Positions 23,501 to 30,564 of a stretch of DNA of 36,643 nt are shown piece by piece. Source of the DNA: Larix sibirica (taxonomy: Eukaryota; Streptophyta; Pinopsida; Pinales; Pinaceae); the NCBI GenBank assembly GCA_004151065.3, contig NWUY0300059162.1:1-36643 (forward strand), read 5' to 3'. The stretch's first letter is position 1; every line of letters begins with the position of its first letter. The translations under genes were made by a program, and so were the position numbers. The notes under the pieces are model-generated. The model saw only the letters and a program-made list of their open reading frames with translations, was not told the DNA's origin and ran no database searches.

Positions 23501-26500
23501 CCCGTGCATGGAGCTAATCAACAAAGGAGAAAACAGCACAGTGGGGTTTTGACCAGGGACACTGAGTGGGGGTAGTAGTTGAATGAACCAATGTAGCAGC
23601 TGAATGTAATCAGGCTGTTGGAACATCCTGAGTGGGGTCAATGACTGCTGTTTTGCTTGGAAGATGACTTTGCCACATCCAGAAAATCATACTATACTAT
23701 TTGCACGACAGACGATTTTGCCACAGACAGATAATCATTGGGCTGAAGATAAGTTACATAAATGTGGAAACAGGTACAAGTTTCCAAAACGGGCACAGCT
23801 TGGAAACACAACATCCAAAACTTTAGGAAATGGAGAAAGTGTTAAAAAATTACAAAAATTATAAACATTTCAAAAAACTGATTTTTGTAAATAACATATT
23901 ATCTATGTACATCAATGTAGAACCAAACCATTAGGCATCAAATATGGAATGATTGCTCATGTATATAGCATGTAAAGGTGAATATAGCAAAATGTCATCG
24001 AGATATAAGTTCTTTGATACTCATAATTGAAGTTTTGAATGAAAATACCTCAAGATTGAGGTTCTAAATGTTCTCTAATCTATCTAGTCCAAAATCATCA
24101 TGCTATAATCAAATGAGTACGTAGCTTATTGAACAGCTCATTGAAATCTGGCTCATTAGTCTGACTCCCCTGAGTCCAGGAATCTGAAGTTTGTTTTCTC
24201 TTGGTGAATGGCTTCAACAAGTGCTGCCATTAGATGTTTAAGTCAGTTGGCATGGGTACCCGTGCAAGAAAAACCTCAACTCACTAGTGCAGACTTGGGG
24301 GCAAGTTCAGGTTGGGTGCCACTCTCACCTCAACAATCAACGGTCAACCTCTCTGTTTAGGCCAACTCCCAAACAAAGACAAGGGATTCTACCTTAAGAA
24401 AACAAAAATGAATAATATTAATCAAGGGAATTAATTTATGAATACAAGTGCTAAAGATAATATGAGATACAAACCAAGCACAGACAGAAAATAAATCCAA
24501 GACAGTAAATATAGCAAAGCATAAACAACTTGGATTTACAAATTAAGATAATGCTTTAAAGAATACCTGGAAATAAATAACAAAACATTAGCAAAAGATG
24601 AAGTAAATGAAATAAAGATCAGTGCCTTAGTGGTTAGGGAAGAGTGGTGAAAACCACTTTTGATTGATTGATTTAATTAAGTTAGAAGACTACTTTAGAT
24701 TAGACTATCCAAGTTAGAGAAGAGTGGTAAAGACCACCATTAATTGGAAGTTAGACTATCTCAGAAAATGAAATAGTGGTTAGAAATTTCTTTAAATTGT
24801 AGGCTACTTTTAGCTATGTTAGGGAGTAGTGGTAAAACCATTTTTGCTTGTAGGTTAATATAGATAAGAAAAAGCAAGAAAACAAGCCAAACTAACCAAC
24901 TATGCCAAGTTGTAGAAGATACAATGCTAGGAATTGAAATGCTTGACTCAGTACCCGAAAGGAACTATTTGAAATCTGTCAACAAAGAAGAGATGAAGCT
25001 GCAATGGAGAGGGGTAAGAACCACTGTTAGATACGAGAATTGATGAATCTTTGGACTGCTGTAAAAGAAGATAACATAGCTATATAAAAGAGTGGTTATG
25101 ACTACTTTTCTTTTGGAGAGGTAGCTTTCCATAAGGCTGCTTTAGGGCTGATATAAATCTGCTAGTAAATGAGTGTTGACAACAGCCTATATACCAGATT
25201 GTAAAGTATAAGAGACTGTTGGACAGCCTTCAAAATGGTTTGTATTCAACCTGTTAGATTGATTGTGCTAAATCTGCAACCAGAATCCAAAAATCAGAGA
25301 TTTTGGGCCCTAAAATCAAGGGATTATGTCTCTAGAATCCAAAAACCAGAGATTTCTAAATATAAATCCCATAAATCAGGGAAAATTGTCTCCAACATCC
25401 GAAAAACAGGGGATTATGTCCTCAGGAGGTGCACCTAGCATGATTTGAGGGTTTCAAGTTGTCCAAATGGGGTGCGCCCACCATTTTTAAGCAGGGGGTC
25501 ATTCCACATGGGTTTTACATTCCCCTCAATCAATACTTTACAATAATATCACATGATAATCACTCCAAGGGACCCTAATTGACTCTAAACATGCCCATGG
25601 TGTTAAACTATGAGATGCATGATAATACAATAGACTCAGGACTAAGAGAATACTAGAATAGATTAAGGCAGATGCACAAGAGCATGCTCATGGCTTTGGA
25701 AGCTTTGCTGAGTGAAAAAATTTCGACAAATTTTGACCACAAGGATCTAAACCTGCCTTGGTAAGAAAAACACTCATGAGCACTTGCCTAGTATAAGTGT
25801 CATAGTTGGGGCTAGCCTTTTACATAACAAAAATGCATGTTATCTCATTTATAAATTTTCTTTAGGACCATGGACAGTGTGATACAAAAGATGACCAGAA
25901 GAAGAGGAAGAAGAAGAGGAATGCTTGAAGAAGCCTTTGGAACTGCGAGTCTTTTGGTACATTGTCGTCTTCAATCATCGTAGTCATAAATTGAGGGGTA
26001 ACAACTAACAACTAGCTCCATATGGGGACACGTGCTCTTCTTGGGAAAGCATAGGAGAGCTCCAGAATCTACAACTTGAAATTTGAAAAACCATCTCATC
26101 AACATATATAGGAAGTACAAGAAAATACATGGATACCATCATATGAGATACGGCAATTGCACATATGAAATAAAGAAAATGCGTGAAACTATAAGGAAAT
26201 TAAAAATTCTAATCAAATTCTAAAATGAAAAACCAAAATGAAAATCTTCTCAAATTTACCTGGATGCCCCTTGGGCATCAAATATTACGTTCGAAGAACT
26301 ATTTCAGGATTTGCTTGTTCCAAGTGATTAAGAATTTGGACCAGCCATGTCGTCAATTCTATAAGGACCCATCCATACGCTGTCAAACTTTCCATGCTTG
26401 CTTGGTTTTTCTTTTCTTTTATCCCACATAAGCACAAGGTTGTCTTCCTGAAATAACCTTAAACGAGCCCCTTTATCGAATATGCCTTTTACTTTTTCCT

Positions 26501-29500
26501 GGTTCTTAACACACTGATCAAACTCTTTCCTGGTTCTTAACACACTGATCAAACTCTTTCCTTCTGGTTCCATCAAGCCCTATCAACTGATTTATCCTGT
26601 TTTGTACTGCATACCATTCTGACGTGAATTGCTACAATAACTGATATATCAGGATTATTAAGTGTATCGGCAAACTTCAATCCCGTAGACTAGCTCGAAT
26701 GGTTTTTTTTCCTGTACATTGCTTCTTCGTTATTCTATCATCCCAAAGTGCATACTTGATCTACTATCCCATCCTTTAAAATGATGAGAAGAACCGTTCC
26801 CAAGTGTCCCAGCAAGTCTCAGAACTGTTGCTCTTTGAAGGACTTGGTGAAGATGTCTGCAACTTGATCCACTGGTGGACAATATTATAGTGCAATAACC
26901 CAATCATGTATGAGCCCTCAAATGTAGTGCATATGTATCTCTATGTATTTTGGTCTTCTACCGCTGTATTGGATATGTGGAAATTTGAATAGTACTCTGA
27001 TTGTCACACCATATGACAGTCGGATGATGGAATTGTAGACCAAACTCTGTAAGAATATCCTGCAACCAAATAGCATGTGTACAATCTGCATTTATCACAT
27101 CCAATAAATCCTGATATATTGGGGAAAATATGAGCAACCATAAACTTGGACCTGAAAAAATTGGAAATATCGGCAACCTGAAGAAAAAATCTGGAGAAAT
27201 CAGAGATATTTGTAACACTGTTCTGACGCCCCACACTTTGCAAAAGATATGTAAGCATTGCCAGTTACAAATAGTTGTTGACGGTGTCCTCATCTTTTCT
27301 CAGTATAATCCGTGAAATCATCGTCAATCAATTGATATGTATTTCGGCCAGGCAAGGGGATGCCTCTGATTCTTCCTTGTCTGGTGTGTCAAGCAATTAG
27401 ATAGTCTAGTGCTTTGTCTGCGTTTATGAAAAGGACCAGGATGGGCAGACAACCTTGCTTAATGGATTTGTAAAATCCAATGTCTTCTGATTTGACCTGT
27501 TGATGGTAAAACAGTTCGAGATGTCTGCAGACAAGGTTTTGACAGGTTCAAGAAAGAAAGAGCCAATACCCAAGACCTGAAGCATGGCAATATTAAACAA
27601 CCACTCAATTTCGCTACAGGTCCTCTCAAATCAATTTTAATGAGTGCAGGTCTTGACTTATGCATCTATCCCATTCCATGCCGTCCCATATGGTAATGTT
27701 GTTGTCAAGGATTTATTGGATGTGATAAATGCAGATTGTATGAGCCCTCAAATGTAGTGCATATGTATCTCTATGTATTTTGGTCTTCTACCTCTGTATT
27801 GGATATGTGGAAATTTGAACAGTACTCTGATTGTCACACCATATGACAGTCAGACGATGGAATTGTAGACCAAACTCTGTAAGAATAGCCTGCAACCAAA
27901 TTGCATGGAATTGTAGACCAAACTCTGTAAGAATATCCTGCAACCAAATGGCAGTGTAGATTTGACCTGCCGTACTAGGGCTTTGCCTAGTATCTTATAA
28001 AAGACATTAAGGAGGTTGATTGGCCTCTAATTAGTGGCTAGTTTTGGAATTGTAGACCAAACTCTCTATGAATATCCTGCAACCAAATGGCAGTGTAGAT
28101 TTGACCTGCCGTACTAGGGCTTTGCCTAGTATCTTATAAAAGACATTAAGGAGGTTGATTGGCCTCTAATTAGTGACTAGTTTTGGATCCTAATGGACAC
28201 TGCTTCCAATGAGATGGGTTGGTTTCACATGTTTCGAGTCTGTTGATAAACAGGGGACCATGTTGATGCAAGTCTGCATGGGTATCCTATGTATTGTTCT
28301 TCCTCTTCAGGCCATTGAAGAGATTGGATAACCTAGTGCTTCATCTGCTATTATGTAAAGGGCCAGGTTGGGCAGGCAACCTTGCTTAACGGATTTGTAA
28401 AACCCATTGTCTTCTGATTTTACTTGTTGATGGTAAAATCGTTCGAGATGACCGCAAATAAGGTTTTGACAGATTCAAGAAAGAAAGGGCCAAAATTGAA
28501 GACCTGAAGCATGGCAATATTAAACAACCAGTCAATTTTGTCACAGGTCCTCCCAAAGAAATTTTAATGAGTGCAGGTCTTGAACTATGCATGTATCCCA
28601 TTCGTGCCATCCCATATGGTAATGTTGTTGTTAAGGATGTACTGGATGTGATAAATGCATATTGTCCAGGCCTACTGATCTAGGGCTCTGTATATTTGAC
28701 CTGCCGTGCTAGGGCTTTGTCTAGTATCTTATAAAAGACATTAAGGAGTTTGATTGGCCTTTAATTAGTGATTAGTTCTGGATCCTATCGGACACCACTT
28801 CGAATGAGATGGGTTGGTTGCACATGTTTTGAGTCTCTGTTAATAAACAGGGGACCATGTTGATACAAGTCTGCATGGTTATCCTACATTGAATATTATT
28901 TGGGATTAAAACATGTGTTTGTAATGAAGAACAAACTCCTTTTTAATCTCTGCTTGTTGATGGGCATACCATAGCTCTGATTTTATGGCCACTATCCTTT
29001 CCAAGGTGTGATCTGAACCGAGGACCTGGAATAAATCCTTGGAGGTTTTGTTGCCAGTTCTCAACCAGATTGCTCAAATCTTCAAACCTTTGGTGTTTCT
29101 ATTCTCTACCACTTTAGCTTGTTGCCTGAACTTAGTAGCCCTATCTTTCAGGTTCTTGACATAAAGCTGAGCATGTAGTTCCAAACTGAGGCTCTGATAC
29201 TGTTTTCAAGGGGATTCTAGATACAAAGTAACTGAGTAAGATATGAACCAAGCACGACTTATTGGTCCAGGCTTTGAAGAGCATTGTTATATTCTTCAAG
29301 CTCAATAAAAATAGGGTCAGTATCAGACTCATCATCTCCTTGTATATACTATATTTCTGGATGAACTTATTGGCTCACTCAAGTACCATCCTCTACAACT
29401 CACAACACCTTCTGTAACAATTGCCACAGGGGAAGAGTATGCGCTGTAAAAGATGAACTGCTTGAAGGGCAGGAAACTACATAAGACTTAAGGGACACTA

Positions 29501-30185
29501 GAGTAATTTCCCAGTTTATAGAGATCTAATTGGGATTCAATGCTGAAGAATGCAAGACTCTACTTGAACTTCGTGTTCCATACACATATTATCTAGATAG
29601 TTGGAAATGAGTTATGGCTGCAAAGGTTTATCATGCACCAATTCAAAAGTGTAATTAGAGTCCTGTGTTCTATTTGGTGAAAATTCATCTCTTATTTTGT
29701 TGTTTCTTATGTAGGTTCCAGGTCCATTTTAGCTATCTGATCAGTGATTAGCCAGTATCTGATATTGAGTTGCTTACTGGATTGCAGGGATCATTTAGCA
29801 GCACAGGTTTGGCAGTTTCTTCAAAGCTTGCCCGTTTTTCTGACTTGTACACATTATGTATATCTAGCTCCGACCCCAAATCCATTGCTGCCAATTCACC
29901 TGTGGAGTTTACTAAGAGTGTTACTAAGTGGTAAAGGACATGAGATTGCACTTCGCAATTAGTTGGGGGAGAGCCTCGCTTTTAATTAACTTTTTTGGAA
30001 CTTTTTCATCATATTTGTATTTAACTTATTTGAAAATGTTTTGCATATTTTATTGCTCATGTCAACTTGTGTTGTTTTGGTGCTTCAGGTTTACTAAGGA
30101 TGGAGTTTTGGTTGAGACTCTTTTCTGGAATGATGTGGATAAGCTAATCGATGATTATGGGAATGAGTCTCGAAAGGCTAAGTAA
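5391..30185 (+). CDS. SPCS2: Signal peptidase complex subunit 2 (SPC25), five exons, complete
   Basis: The exons join in frame to 588 nt (195 aa plus TAA). The product is the 25-kDa non-catalytic subunit of the ER signal peptidase complex, which helps cleave signal peptides from secretory proteins as they enter the ER. Seen directly: an N-terminal KKVNLNDPNAIKHLLDE stretch (residues 18-34), SRGYVENVSLSN (42-53), a first membrane segment at about 56-72, KKFPEN (74-79), a second membrane segment at about 82-102, YTKEKNTILFT (102-112), GSFSSTGLAVSSKL (117-130), FTKSVTKWFTKDGVLVE across the exon 4/5 junction, and a charged Lys-rich C-terminus. These match the plant SPC25 family as I know it, and the length is normal. 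An in-frame TGA at 5382-5384, three codons before ATG 5391, fixes the start. Introns 1, 3 and 4 are GT-AG; intron 2 is U12-like. Nothing in the gene looks broken. It is the only host gene I recognise here. Confidence 0.94.
5809..5960 (+). CDS. SPCS2: SPCS2 exon 2, ending at a U12-type donor
   Basis: Codes residues 39-88 and two bases of codon 89: the first membrane segment, the conserved KKFPEN loop and the start of the second membrane segment (NFLIGCII). The family sequence continues with a Tyr-Val-type stretch found in exon 3, so the exon must stop near 5960. No GT exists near that point; the sequence there is TT|ATATCCTTTT. The genomic reading frame runs on past the junction for 12 codons to TGA 5997 with residues foreign to the family. 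Confidence 0.88.
5961..6663. other. Intron 2, 5' part: no recognisable feature
   Basis: AT-rich intronic DNA following the U12-like donor. Open frames here are short and match nothing I recognise. Confidence 0.5.
6664..7357 (-). pseudogene. Unrecognised antisense coding relic with coiled-coil-like part
   Basis: One - strand frame runs from 7357 to about 6767 with a single TAG at 7037-7039. After one frameshift near 6830-6790 it continues to a clean end (ETVSHMMETMDIETARPQQD, then DNGDPDEAYSQHSFH, stop 6664-6666). The middle (NTTHNELRTIIMQHRGQIQA, then LKAECISLKATVDAILK) looks like a coiled coil, and the tail is acidic. The N-terminal part contains a Cys/His cluster (INIDCHGCHSKC). I do not recognise the family. 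It lies downstream, in - strand terms, of a LINE RNase H relic, so it may be part of or next to a retroelement, or a captured gene piece. Confidence 0.4.
7575..7907 (-). pseudogene. Unrecognised antisense open frame after a LINE RNase H
   Basis: A 110-codon - strand frame beginning just after the RNase H relic (7900-8330). It contains LKNGALPTPLMLMIIDYYRS and ends AMIQQRYV. A second overlapping frame reads AMVNPGKGERMEGASHRILG. A GTATGT donor-like site falls near 7583-7588, so an exon end is possible. No family recognised. It could be LINE 3' sequence, a host gene fragment or a chance frame. Confidence 0.3.
7900..8330 (-). mobile_element. LINE B: RNase H domain relic inside SPCS2 intron 2
   Basis: Three - strand frames together give the RNase H order: GLGVAGA and IILDPGGNRETSYAWGLRK, then KATNNQAGAYALLHGLQSIN, a stop, SVLVIGDLTILIKQ, and finally FFHVLRELNG, a stop and ADLQDNLASQLDEG. 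The NNQAEAxAL Glu is Gly here, so the active site is lost. The GD motif remains. This type of RNase H ends some plant LINE ORF2 proteins. At least two frameshifts and two stops are present. Confidence 0.7.
8331..8860. other. Intron 2, 3' part: no recognisable feature
   Basis: AT-rich intronic DNA before the U12-like branch site. No coding content or clear repeat beyond short T-rich runs. Confidence 0.5.
8893..8974 (+). CDS. SPCS2: SPCS2 exon 3
   Basis: Supplies the last base of codon 89 and residues 90-116, covering the rest of the second membrane segment (YVIFNGLLQFIIYT) and the conserved TKEKNTILFTNPLP stretch. It ends in phase 0 and is followed by GTAAGT at 8975-8980, an ordinary major-class donor. 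The frame upstream of 8893 also stays open for a few codons but does not fit the family. Confidence 0.9.
8981..10149. other. Intron 3, first 1.2 kb: no firm feature
   Basis: AT-rich intronic DNA with only short frames. The last 130 bp (about 10020-10149) may be the end of the LINE C ORF1 remnant, because the - strand reads a Lys-rich DQKKKKNKRHGS stretch. Confidence 0.45.
10150..10880 (-). mobile_element. LINE C: ORF1 remnant
   Basis: On the - strand, LPVFLWDKRILEY (near 10730-10690) and VVVTYARICLKMDIKKGIPE (near 10630-10570) match the DUF4283-type region of plant LINE ORF1, where TYARICVxMDLSKGLP is typical. Next comes LDYENMTF and, one frame over, a damaged zinc knuckle CRLPLEYGHVTC with Pro in place of the second Cys (about 10498-10460). 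A hydrophilic, Lys- and Gln-rich tail ends at 10175. No ORF2 sequence follows, so this is an isolated piece. Confidence 0.7.
10881..11479. other. Intron 3 spacer with one unrecognised + frame
   Basis: Contains a + strand frame of 94 codons at 11121-11405 (starting MSAAHDDEIDWVIRN, ending QHLRYSQLRN) that I do not recognise. It has no splice or neighbour support and may be chance. Nothing else seen. Confidence 0.35.
11480..11514 (+). repeat. (CT)n microsatellite
   Basis: About 17 CT dinucleotides with one TT interruption, directly before the 46-bp minisatellite. Confidence 0.95.
11524..11935 (+). repeat. 46-bp minisatellite, about nine units
   Basis: Units start at 11524, 11570, 11615, 11661, 11707, 11753, 11799, 11845 and 11890, so spacing is 45 or 46 bp throughout. 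Each unit opens with a TGGTTGTAGGTGGAAGCCAT-like core followed by a T-rich half. The central five units are most alike; outer units are diverged, as expected for an array homogenising from the middle. It is intronic with no coding role. Short frames that read through it are by-products. Confidence 0.9.
11936..12779. other. Intron 3 spacer: no recognisable feature
   Basis: AT-rich DNA with short + strand frames at 12120-12323 and 12427-12657. These have hydrophobic, compositionally biased products and no family resemblance. Confidence 0.45.
12780..14560 (-). mobile_element. LINE D: ORF1 C-terminal half and endonuclease remnant
   Basis: Read on the - strand: SYARIFVYMDVSATSL (about 14335-14290), then CHKCHEHEHIFQ (14214-14180), the CCHC knuckle of plant LINE ORF1. 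After one base is allowed for, its last ligand reads Tyr (GACTAC). Further on, IVGYFNMMTSLVERKEG (about 13020-12970) corresponds to the endonuclease GGDFN motif with the catalytic Asp changed to Tyr. It is followed by FKIVDIKTMNG and FDWNNERRGLHQITSTLDHS, equal to the usual FTWNNRR ... RLDRF. Many stops and frameshifts occur. No RT follows, so the copy ends near 12780. Confidence 0.7.
14570..14775 (+). repeat. Tandem duplication, 103-bp unit, two copies
   Basis: Copies 14570-14672 and 14673-14775 start with GCTTGAAACTAGTAAAAATG and differ at only a few positions (for example ACGTCCC/ATGTCCC, TTGGTCC/TTCGTCC). The close similarity implies a recent slippage or unequal exchange event. Confidence 0.92.
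14776..16250. other. Very AT-rich intron 3 stretch with short direct repeats
   Basis: No coding content. Two copies of an ATCTATAGATCTACACTTGT block continuing to TTGCTTGCT lie near 15201 and 15268. Two copies of a GGCTTGTTAATTGAGTTC-type block start near 15852 and 16023. Both are imperfect direct repeats. A run of AT dinucleotides sits near 16189-16205. Confidence 0.6.
16254..16389 (+). repeat. 41-bp direct repeat beside the LINE E 3' boundary
   Basis: 16254-16294 and 16349-16389 both read ATAAAAT, then ACTAATATG and ATCAATATAATTAAATCCTT, with three or four differences. The second copy ends six bases before the ambiguous base N at 16395, where LINE E begins. Confidence 0.8.
16395..16395. 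other. Ambiguous base (N) at the LINE E / intron junction
   Basis: The only N in the window. It sits exactly where AT-rich repeat sequence gives way to LINE E, so it may mark an assembly join. Confidence 0.8.
16396..18215 (-). pseudogene. LINE E ORF2, reverse transcriptase domain
   Basis: In order: EEVWRLKSRAIWLESGDENT (near 17905-17850), LARYEMTGVDLLHL, INATFIALIPKSDHPITLDN followed by YRPILLCNITYKVVAKI, ISQEQFGFLEGRQIHEAIDV, VLKIDLSKAFDRVSW (about 17225-17180), INGAATSFLGAERGLHQGCP, LLFLLVAEGLS, and in a shifted frame THLLFVDDIHLFCDG (about 16917-16870) with the catalytic Asp pair intact. Then FESKNLDDGLKYLGFSLKPN and WLSRASRLVLIKSVL. Frame changes occur near 18190, 17600, 17230, 16930 and 16850, with a stop at 17997. 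Confidence 0.9.
18176..18951 (-). pseudogene. LINE E ORF2, AP-endonuclease domain
   Basis: Starts MKILSLNSRGLASCPKKLAL (Asn motif), then IFLLQETLG (Glu motif intact), SGGLALGWNP, a short frame break, LILGRDLNFTLRNHETWG (Asp and Asn kept), RLIDIVPAKLKPTWKNRR, AKRLDRFLIA and ESDHSPI (Asp and His intact). All key residues of the nicking endonuclease are still visible. The only lesion in this domain is a 2-base gain in a TATATA run near 18625-18630, which shifts NVY to YGPYDERVSFWN. Confidence 0.88.
18948..20783 (-). pseudogene. LINE E ORF1 (gag-like) with AT-hook-like tail
   Basis: The N-terminal part starts at ATG 20783 (MVAPQRCNGG). A DUF4283-like region follows (ENWAVTNWSDFLNYKPIIMV near 20190-20130; MWVRLPS near 20000). 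From about 19880 one frame runs to 18948 with only two in-frame stops: LVSLNIRSGLKEELNFI-stop, LDYEGVPF, the zinc knuckle CHRCHNYGHMAKHY (last Cys changed to Tyr, 19742-19701), QNTAQF-stop (19506), and a Ser/Pro-rich tail. The tail contains KGKGRGRPSHLS (19085-19050), an AT-hook-like RGRP core. ORF1 presumably coats the element RNA. It ends TGA 18950-18948 inside the ORF2 start. Confidence 0.8.
21159..21190 (+). repeat. (CT)n(AT)n compound microsatellite
   Basis: About eight CT units followed by about seven AT units, immediately outside the 5' end of LINE E. Confidence 0.92.
21191..23080. other. Intron 3 spacer: no firm feature
   Basis: About 1.9 kb without recognisable protein motifs. The part 21200-21560 is GC-richer than its surroundings and has an overlapping 146-codon - strand frame (21290-21730) that I cannot assign. 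It could be retroelement terminal sequence. The rest is ordinary AT-rich intron. Confidence 0.4.
23082..23641 (-). mobile_element. LINE F (probable): ORF1 N-terminal remnant
   Basis: Two - strand frames (23641-23387 and 23369-23082). The second reads FKISIEIARSQLRDLTSQGL followed by ICILKKFWPSAKCFMEWM. This resembles the N-terminal part of plant LINE ORF1, where a segment of the form ARxQLxxLxxxxLIxxFxGxWP precedes the DUF4283 core. The first frame is Ser/Pro-rich, like LINE ORF1 leaders. No catalytic motif is available, so this is a resemblance rather than a proof. Confidence 0.4.
23665..26320. other. Intron 3 spacer with degenerate short repeats
   Basis: No protein motifs recognised. Between 24640 and 25110 an AGTGGTAAAACCACTTTT-like phrase recurs at about 24645, 24721, 24826 and 25091 with diverged spacers, suggesting an old tandem repeat. 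Between 25280 and 25425 phrases such as AATCCAAAAACCAGAGATTT and GGGATTATGTC recur two or three times. Confidence 0.45.
26328..26640 (-). mobile_element. Ty3/gypsy retrotransposon fragment, integrase C-terminus
   Basis: The - strand reads RINQLIGLDGTRRKEFDQCV, then VKGIFDKGARLRLFQEDNLV and LMWDKRKEKPSKHGKFDSVW followed by MGPYRI. This is the end of the integrase (GPY/F module, where WxGPYxI is the mark) of Ty3/gypsy elements of the type usual in plants. About 33 bp is tandemly duplicated inside it (26491-26560), repeating the KEFDQCVKN codons. Only this short part of the polyprotein remains. Confidence 0.8.
26760..27080 (-). mobile_element. Ty1/copia retrotransposon fragment, RNase H end
   Basis: On the - strand: AIWLQDILTEFGLQFHHPTV followed by IWCDNQSTIQIST, then RPKYIEIHMHYI, YCPPVDQVADIFTKSFKEQQ and LLGHLGTVLL. 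This is the C-terminal half of the Ty1/copia RNase H domain, where CDNQSAI, KHIEI and QVADIFTK are the standard marks. Stops and frameshifts are present. A second partial copy lies at 27738-27907. Confidence 0.85.
26908..28880. repeat. Nested duplication mosaic of copia and LINE pieces
   Basis: Direct copies: 26908-27077 with 27738-27907 (170 bp, offset 830); 27906-28044 with 28045-28183 (139-bp tandem unit); about 27405-27735 with 28335-28657 (LINE RT, offset about 927); about 28102-28290 with 28697-28879 (LINE RT). The pieces join copia RNase H sequence directly to LINE RT sequence more than once. Confidence 0.85.
27080..27740. repeat. 33-bp perfect inverted repeat
   Basis: 27080-27112 is the exact reverse complement of 27708-27740, with 595 bp between. 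The right arm is in LINE-type sequence that also occurs, not inverted, near 28632-28664. The left arm interrupts the copia RNase H frame. Confidence 0.92.
27270..29340 (-). mobile_element. LINE G: rearranged ORF2 remnant, RT fragments in two copies
   Basis: On the - strand: NALQSLDQ (near 29280), AIWLRTGNKTSKDLFQVLGS with the later KSELWYAHQQAEIKKEFVLH (about 29075-28935; the WLxxGDxNTKxFF and HY regions of LINE ORF2), RPINLLNVFYKILGKALVRQ (three copies: 28780, 28160 and 28020 areas), RPALIKID (the KLDF..AYDR region) and SIKQGCL followed by LVLFINADKAL (two copies, about 27480-27400 and 28400-28330), then RIRGIPLPG. These RT motifs differ from those of LINEs A and E, so this is another LINE lineage. 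Heavily frameshifted and internally duplicated. Confidence 0.75.
29341..29780. other. Intron 3, last 440 bp: no recognisable feature
   Basis: Ordinary intronic DNA leading to the exon 4 acceptor. No repeats or coding motifs seen. Confidence 0.5.
29788..29930 (+). CDS. SPCS2: SPCS2 exon 4
   Basis: Codes residues 117-163 and two bases of codon 164, the lumenal domain core (GSFSSTGLAVSSKLARFSDL, then ISSSDPKSIAANSPVEFTKS). The acceptor is ATTGCAG at 29781-29787 and the donor is GTAAAG at 29931. It lies 20.8 kb from exon 3, yet the reading frame is intact and the phase fits both neighbours. Confidence 0.93.
30089..30185 (+). CDS. SPCS2: SPCS2 exon 5 with stop codon
   Basis: Completes Trp164 and codes residues 165-195 (FTKDGVLVETLFWNDVDKLI, then a charged tail ending RKAK), stop TAA 30183-30185. 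The acceptor is TGCTTCAG at 30081-30088, after a 158-bp intron. The conserved FTKDGVLVE motif is the clearest family signature. Confidence 0.94.
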
Positions 30186-30564
30186 TCCCAAACAACATTT
30201 TGCTGGAGCTTAAATCACCTTTTTTGAAATCCGGAATTGGACACATTATGCGACCTTAAAATAAATACTTAGCAGAAGGGATATCGAATGGTCTCTCCTT
30301 TTATCTAATTAAACACGATGGCGGTAGATGCGATTTTCCTAGCATTGAAATCTTTTCAGATGTTAATGTAACTGATTAGCGACACCTAACATTGAACAGT
30401 TTTGTGGGAGGCATTTAGTTTCACGACAGATTCAATGTATTTGTTTTCCAAAGTTCCAAGTGATTCATGAACTATTGCATGCATGTTTAATATTTGAATC
30501 CGTGTGCATTTTTTGCTTTTACAAAAACATAATGAATGATACAAGCACAATGATGTGCATCAGT
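30186..30564 (+). other. SPCS2 3' flank with possible poly(A) signal
   Basis: This stretch directly follows the stop codon and has no other coding content I recognise. An AATAAA at 30260-30265 lies 75-80 nt after the stop and is the best nearby polyadenylation signal. It ends where the tandem array begins at 30565. If the transcript is longer, the array would be in the 3' UTR. Confidence 0.4.

Larger units (their letters stand above)
8975..29787 (+). other. SPCS2 intron 3, 20.8 kb, filled with antisense retroelement remains
   Basis: A GT-AG intron with a GTAAGT donor and ATTGCAG acceptor. Its length comes from nested, decayed insertions: LINE pieces C, D, E, probable F and G, a Ty3/gypsy integrase fragment, a Ty1/copia RNase H fragment, a 46-bp minisatellite and several duplications. 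All coding remnants read on the opposite strand to the gene. Introns of this size full of old retroelements are known from conifers. Confidence 0.88.

Noticed and set aside
29748-29951. 67-codon - strand frame
   Set aside because: Shadow of SPCS2 exon 4.
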